A DNA stretch of 64,000 nucleotides from Rhododendron vialii (Eukaryota; Streptophyta; Magnoliopsida; Ericales; Ericaceae): assembly GCF_030253575.1 (NCBI RefSeq), contig NC_080564.1, positions 9,406,501 through 9,470,500 of the forward strand. Direction: 5' to 3'. Positions 59,501 through 64,000 of the stretch are shown one piece after another (position 1 is the stretch's first letter; each line of letters starts with the position of its first letter). Made by a program: the position numbers and the translations under genes. The notes beneath the pieces are model-generated. The model ran no database searches. It saw nothing but the letters and a program-made list of their open reading frames with translations, and was not told the DNA's origin.

Positions 59501-61567
59501 TTATGTTCTCATAATAGTACCCAAGTAAACCCCAAGGGGTTGCCCTAGAGATCAAGGCCTAAGACTTAAAAGGTTTGCCCCCTCCTAAGGACTCAGGTTC
59601 AAAATCTCTCAGGTACTATCAACTCCTTTTGGGTCAGTCCATATTGAGAATTTGCTCGCACTTCAAGTGGGGCCCCCGCAGTGGACAATCTCCCAAGATT
59701 AGTCGAGGTGCGCGTAGCCTGGCCAGGATTATCAAAAAAAAGAAAAGGACAGTACCCAAGTGTGAAGTGTCCTAAACAGAAATACAGCTTCAAAAACCTC
59801 ATAATAGCAATGTTGTGATCCTCCCTTTATTATCTTGCATAGCTTGCTCATGTTTAAGCATTCTAACTTTTTCTTTTTCTTGAATCATCTCAAGCATTCC
59901 AACTTATTCTGCCAAATTAACTTGTGAAAGAATAAAACTTTGTTAGACTAATGAGTTGCTGCTTTGGCTGATCAGTTCTGCTCTTCTTCCATTGGCAACC
60001 TGGATTTGTAATGTGAGTTCAAATTTTCGTATGTTTCATTGCTACCTGAAGATTTTCCATGCAGTAGATTCTTTCTCTTCGTCTTTCTCTGTCTCATGTT
60101 AGCCTATTTTCGCTCTTGTTTCAGTATAATTCTTCTCTGCTGGATCCTTACTACGCTATGTTGGGTTCTGACTGGCTTCGATTTCTTCTTTCACACGTGA
60201 GTAAAGAACTCCTCTCTCTGTCTCTGCGTGTGCGTCTAAAAAATCAGTTTTTTTTTTCCTTCACAATTTTAGGAAAACAACCCAATTTGAAGAAACAACA
60301 AAACGATGTTATGTGAAATAGAACACAATCAAGTACAGTTTTGACACGATCTTTTAGTTTCGATGTGCAGTTTTGCAAGAGACACTTGTTCAGCCCTTGC
60401 GAATTACGAACAAAACCCTCAGAACAATAGTCTCAGCTCAGTACTTCCCTGTTCAAATTCCACAAATTCAGACAAAGCACTGGTGGATATTGGTTATACG
60501 GTTCATAACTCCATAAAAGAGGTACCGCGACCAATTGCTATAATGTACATTCACTTGTTTTTCATAGCACTATAATGAAGTTTCTCCCTTTTTGCAGTTG
60601 AATTCAAAAATAACCCAGTTTAGTGATTTAATTCGGTTAGAAGAAGTACAAGATGATAGTTCTTTTGGAGTTAAGAAGATTTGTGACCCTTTCTCAGGTG
60701 CGCCCAATTTCAGCTATGCACCTGAAAATTGCTCAAAGGATTCCATTCCGATCGGTGCCCTGCCTGGTGTAAGTGACTACACTCAGGAAAAAAAAAAATT
60801 TAAAACAATCAACCTTTCAAAAATAACAAAAGGATGTTTCAAACAGAATAAAAAAGACAAAAAACAAGAATCGAAAATTCGAAGTTATTTTTCAATATGA
60901 AGTATTCATGATTTTGAAGGAAAATAGTTTTTCCAGAATTTCAAAATAGTTCTAATTATTCTCTTCAAAAATGGGTTCCTTCCGAAAAATTCTCAAAAAA
61001 ATTGTTCCCAAAACCATAAACCATATTACTTCCTGAAAAGTACTATACAGAACTAATTTATAAGAACATCTGATACGGTTGGAACGATACAGAAATAATT
61101 TTTAAAAACTACGACTAAACGAAAAAAGGAAGCACTACAAAACGGTTTGCTTTGTTTCTGAGCACAAGAACGTTAACTCTTTTTGGCTACATGTCCATAT
61201 GCAGGTCCTTTCGAGATTCACTTGTTACGAAGACAACAACAAAACAAACTGTGAAAGCAATGGGAGATTCATCCCAGAGGCCTCATATCTCATGGTTGGG
61301 GCATACAGCAGTGCACTTCAGGACTTGATAAACATATTCCCAGATTTACAGAACTTGATTCAGTGCTCCTTTGTGGAGGAAACGTTCTCGAATGTTGTTT
61401 TGCATCAATGCAAACCACTTAGAGCCGCGACTCGGAGGCTATGGCTATCTGTGCTGTGTCTTTCCATTATTATGGTGGTTTTGGTGTTACTTTGGGCAGC
61501 AAAAGCTTATCAAGATAGGGAAAGATCCTTCTCTGGTTGTTCCATCATCCCCAATCCCACTGTTTAA
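56506..61567 (+). CDS. Plant-specific multi-pass membrane protein (At2g12400/At2g25270-like)
   Basis: Nine exons: 56506-56694, 57445-57638, 58455-58730, 58828-58886, 59976-60012, 60125-60196, 60371-60521, 60598-60768 and 61205-61567; the total is 503 residues with all phases matched. The protein has an N-terminal signal-like segment (FVLSYILLLVSTSIF), then the conserved DPLRHFKFYKGGYDIRNKHYW. Two adjacent hydrophobic spans follow, then an extracytoplasmic helical region (LEETVLGAGGEARKTI), two more spans (NLAIVSVNLGFLAAAV; LCWVLTGFDFF), a Cys-rich loop (CDPFSGAPNFSYAPENC) and a last span (LSIIMVVLVLLW) with a short tail. I recognise the family from Arabidopsis as uncharacterised plasma-membrane-type proteins with a Tweety-like layout. 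No biochemical role is known to me. Exon 5 is only 37 nt. Confidence 0.88.
58887..59526. other. Intron 4 of the membrane protein gene, 5' part
   Basis: Short open frames on both strands (58887-59335) resemble no known protein. No repeat boundary was found. Confidence 0.45.
59527..59750 (+). mobile_element. SINE (tRNA-derived, Au-like 3' motif) in intron 4
   Basis: The 224-bp body has a box A-like segment (GTTGCCCTAGAGATCAAGG), box B CAGGTTCAAAATC, and the 3' motif GATTAGTCGAGGTGCGCG followed by CTGGCCAGGAT and an A-rich tail. It is flanked by the exact 11-bp duplication AGTACCCAAGT at 59516-59526 and 59751-59761. Confidence 0.85.
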
Positions 61568-61863
61568 ACATGTATAGAGACTACATACTAGCAAAAATAT
61601 AAGCTTTAAATTTACTGAAGAATAGGTGGTTAAGATTTTTTTTGTAAATATGTTGAGATCATGGAGGAAAGTCCAAAAAGTACTCTCCCTATGGTCCTTA
61701 TATGATTGGAAATAAGGGATCAATAATGTAGATTGCCAAAGAGAAACGTGTAAATATGTACATACCTTGATTGTTTACAAGTTAGTAGTTTGTCATAGAG
61801 CAATACAAACATCCAAATGCAGGTGTGTCTGTCCGGCCGGATCTGTATTCGAATACTGTGTCT
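61568..61863. other. 3' region of the membrane protein gene
   Basis: Probable 3'UTR and short spacer. No other feature. Confidence 0.4.
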
Positions 61864-62027
61864 GAACCATCTCGGCTTTTTTGCTTTTTTGGTCTCCAAA
61901 GTATTAGCGAGTTGTCAATTTGGTCCCCAATGTATGAATTTAGCCAATTTAGTCCCCAACGTTTAAAATGTGTGCTAAAATGGTCCTCCTCCCCAACGGC
62001 GTTTGCCTCTTCCGTCAAAAGGAGGCG

Positions 62028-62054
62028 GGGGGGGGGGGGGGGGGGGGGGGGGGG
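62028..62054. repeat. Poly-G run in the left arm of the foldback element
   Basis: About 27 consecutive G bases stand where the right arm has only five C (GCCCCCTTTTGACGG). The two arms are otherwise near-identical, so the run is an expansion or a sequencing artefact. Confidence 0.85.
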
Positions 62055-62109
62055 CTGAATGGTATTTCACCCCCTTTACACGTAATTTATGCCTAGTTTG
62101 GCATTATAA

Positions 62110-62405
62110 ACCAAACGGCTTATTTTTTTGGACAAAAAAATTGCATTTGTTAGTTTTTCGTCTATTTTTTGAAAATATTGCTTCTTCATGATGAGAATAA
62201 TCTAAAAAGTAAAAAATTACGATCGAAATTTATTTTTTCTAATAAAGAAGAAAAAATTGGCTTATCGGCTTTTTTTTGTCTTTATTAAAAAAAAAGATTG
62301 GGTTTGATTGTAATTTTTTTTACTTTTCAAATACCTCTTATCATGAAGAAGCAATAATCCTAAAAAAACTAACAAATGCGAATTTTTTTTAAACAAGGAC
62401 AAAAA
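62110..62405. mobile_element. Nested hairpin MITE inside the foldback element
   Basis: The left arm (GCATTTGTTAGTTTTT, ATTGCTTCTTCATGAT, AAAAGTAAAAAATTAC) is mirrored by the right arm, around a centre near 62250 (TAATAAAGAAG... CTTTATTA). Confidence 0.65.
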
Positions 62406-62701
62406 AATCATGGGTAAACAAAATCTCTCTCTGTATTCTTTTGAGCGTTACAATCTATATAAGAGGTGGGGGATGACATTTGGCAGGAAAAAACTCTCCA
62501 TAAGAAGGAAACGCGTACAGGGGTGAAATACCATTCATGCCCCCTTTTGACGGAAGAGGCAAACACCGTTGGGGAGGAGGACCATTTTGGCACACATTTT
62601 AAACGTTGGGGACCAAATTGGCTAAATTCATACATTGGGGACCAAATTGGCAACTCGCTAATACTTTGGGGACCAAAAAGGCAAAAAAGCCGAACCATCT
62701 C

Positions 62702-63474
62702 CGTTTGTCTTAATATACCATCACAAAGAATTAGTCGCACTATCATCATATTAAAGAAATGCCAAGCTAGCGTTTAAAGCTATGGAAATTGAAAGACAAG
62801 TGGTGTCATACTAAATTTGAATTGAATGTAATCTATGATGCTGAATTTTGGGCGTCCAAGCCTGAACAAAGTATTCAAAAGGCATTACAGGGTGGATTGT
62901 TGTTAACGTTAGCCTAGTGTAATAAGTTTTTTTTTTTTTGCCTTAAATAAGTTATATACCTTCAATTTGAGTTAAGATCTTGAATTTGTAGAGAAGAAAG
63001 AAAATGCAAGAAATTCGTGCTCCTGTTTTTTTTTTGTTGTTTGCATCTTTAATTAAATCAATAATGATGAGTAAGTTTTACAGAGCAATCAGTCTCGGTA
63101 ACCTACAAAAGAGAACTTGACGCCGGTGTGGTGTCAAACAACACCCTTAGTCCGATGCCTAAAATAGAATGTTGATGGAGAGAATTGGGTAGAGTTCAAG
63201 CAAATTAGGGTGCAAGAGTTGTGTACCTGCTCCCATTGTATGACGAGTTATTATATAAGCATTTGAGAGGTAGAGTCCTATTTGTACTGGATCCTTGGAT
63301 CTCAGGATATTGATAAAGATGGCGCCAATCAATTCCAACAATTAACGTTGGCTTTCCTAGATTTACTTAGGATTAGGGAGTCCCGGAACTGGACTGTTTC
63401 ATGTGTCATAACCTTCAATAAAGTTTTGCCCTCTCGTCCCTAAAACCCTAATGTTCTATCATCTATGAATAATT
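62702..63474. other. Intergenic, no gene recognised
   Basis: AT-rich DNA with two T-runs (62930 and 63027). No coding pattern. Confidence 0.45.
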
Positions 63475-64000
63475 CACTACAACAAAAAACACATTTGGTG
63501 ACATGTAAAAATGTCACCAAAAGTCCAAATTTTGTCACCTATTATCTTTGGTGACACAAGAAGAGGTGTCATTGTATCCATGACACTGAAAGTCAAGGGT
63601 GACAAAATTGTAAAATTGTCACGAAATGTTGTCAACAGTGACAAGAATTTGATGTCACCGAAGACAAACTTTCCGTGACACAATTGTCACCGAAAGTAAC
63701 AGTGACAGCAATATGGTGTCACGAAAGAGAGATTTTCTGCGACAAATGTGATTATGTCACGAAAAGTAACGATGACAGCACCATGTTGTCACAGAAATCT
63801 CTTTTCTGCGACAAAAGTTGTCACTAAAAATACCTACCATGACAACCAAATATGTGTCACCAATAACCTATCATAGTAATAGACACACAACAGTGACAAT
63901 CTCTTTTGTCACCAAAAATAGGACTTCAACAGCAATACAATTTATTCCATATATTGTTTTCACCTACTTACAAATTAAACTTCAGATTTTTTTTGTATCT
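63475..64000 (+). mobile_element. CACTA (En/Spm) transposon, one end, continues beyond the window
   Basis: The terminus CACTACAACAAAAAACAC matches the CACTA superfamily terminal repeat. It is followed within about 430 bases by more than fifteen short motifs of the GTGACA/TGTCAC type in both orientations, the subterminal repeat array that binds transposase in this superfamily. The other end and any transposase gene lie outside the window, so completeness and the 3-bp target duplication cannot be checked. Confidence 0.85.

Larger units (their letters stand above)
61874..62691. mobile_element. Mutator-like foldback element with 10-bp target duplication
   Basis: The terminal inverted repeats are about 200 bp, starting GGCTTTTTTGC(T/C)TTTTTGG and including TTTGGTCCCCAATGTATGAA and CCTCCTCCCCAACGG. 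The exact 10-bp duplication GAACCATCTC flanks it at 61864-61873 and 62692-62701. The inner part (about 62110-62405) is a second palindrome, apparently a nested MITE. The open frames on both strands come from the inverted arms and code for nothing recognisable. Confidence 0.88.

Noticed and set aside
61825-62058. Frames with a poly-glycine end and their minus-strand partners
   Set aside because: They are the arms of the Mutator-like foldback element and its G-run.
63477-63683. Minus-strand 68-codon frame at the window end
   Set aside because: It lies within the CACTA subterminal repeats and mirrors their motif periodicity.

Overview
This is nuclear DNA from a flowering plant, most likely a eudicot. 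The genes have short exons, long AT-rich introns and plant-specific products: a plastid N-acetylglutamate synthase, a HHP-type heptahelical protein and a plant-only membrane protein family. The intergenic and intronic space is full of plant-type MITEs (Stowaway, hAT-like, Mutator-like), SINEs, an RTE-type LINE and one end of a CACTA transposon. The species cannot be named from the sequence.

Layout. 1-3700: repeats, including a Stowaway MITE and a larger inverted-repeat element. 3720-3793: tRNA-Thr(AGU). 4653-8831, minus strand: a complete three-exon HHP/PAQR membrane protein gene, whose leader probably continues past a 5'UTR intron to about 9260. 9300-17800: no certain gene; a C-rich leader-like block near 11.1-11.4 kb is followed by short exon-like islands. 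17842-19408: a 1.6-kb foldback element made of four palindromic units. 19.4-23.5 kb: MITEs. 23766-24122: an orphan first exon related to NAGS. 24.1-29.7 kb: SINEs, microsatellites and an inverted-repeat element. 30026-45088, plus strand: the ten-exon NAGS gene, whose introns hold a LINE and at least six MITEs. 45.1-47.6 kb: decayed retroelement pieces. 47710-48204, minus strand: intronless mitochondrial ribosomal protein bL12. 50660-54168, plus strand: GPN2/QQT1 GTPase gene in ten exons, with one GC-AG intron and one U12-type AT-AC intron. 56506-61567, plus strand: a nine-exon multi-pass membrane protein gene. 61874-62691: a Mutator-like foldback element. 63475-64000: the start of a CACTA element that leaves the window.

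The five protein genes are independent housekeeping genes with no operon-like link. NAGS makes N-acetylglutamate for arginine synthesis in the plastid, bL12m serves mitochondrial translation, GPN2 acts in RNA polymerase assembly and nuclear import, and the HHP and the other membrane protein lie in membranes. For all four multi-exon genes I checked every junction by hand for reading phase and splice dinucleotides, and the exon sums give whole-codon CDS lengths (399, 597, 300 and 503 residues).

No unknown multi-gene system is evident. The most unusual structures are the four-unit foldback array, the orphan NAGS first exon that is phase-compatible with the downstream gene, and an exact 113-bp tandem duplication that copies the NAGS exon 3 splice acceptor and would create a premature stop if the first copy were used.
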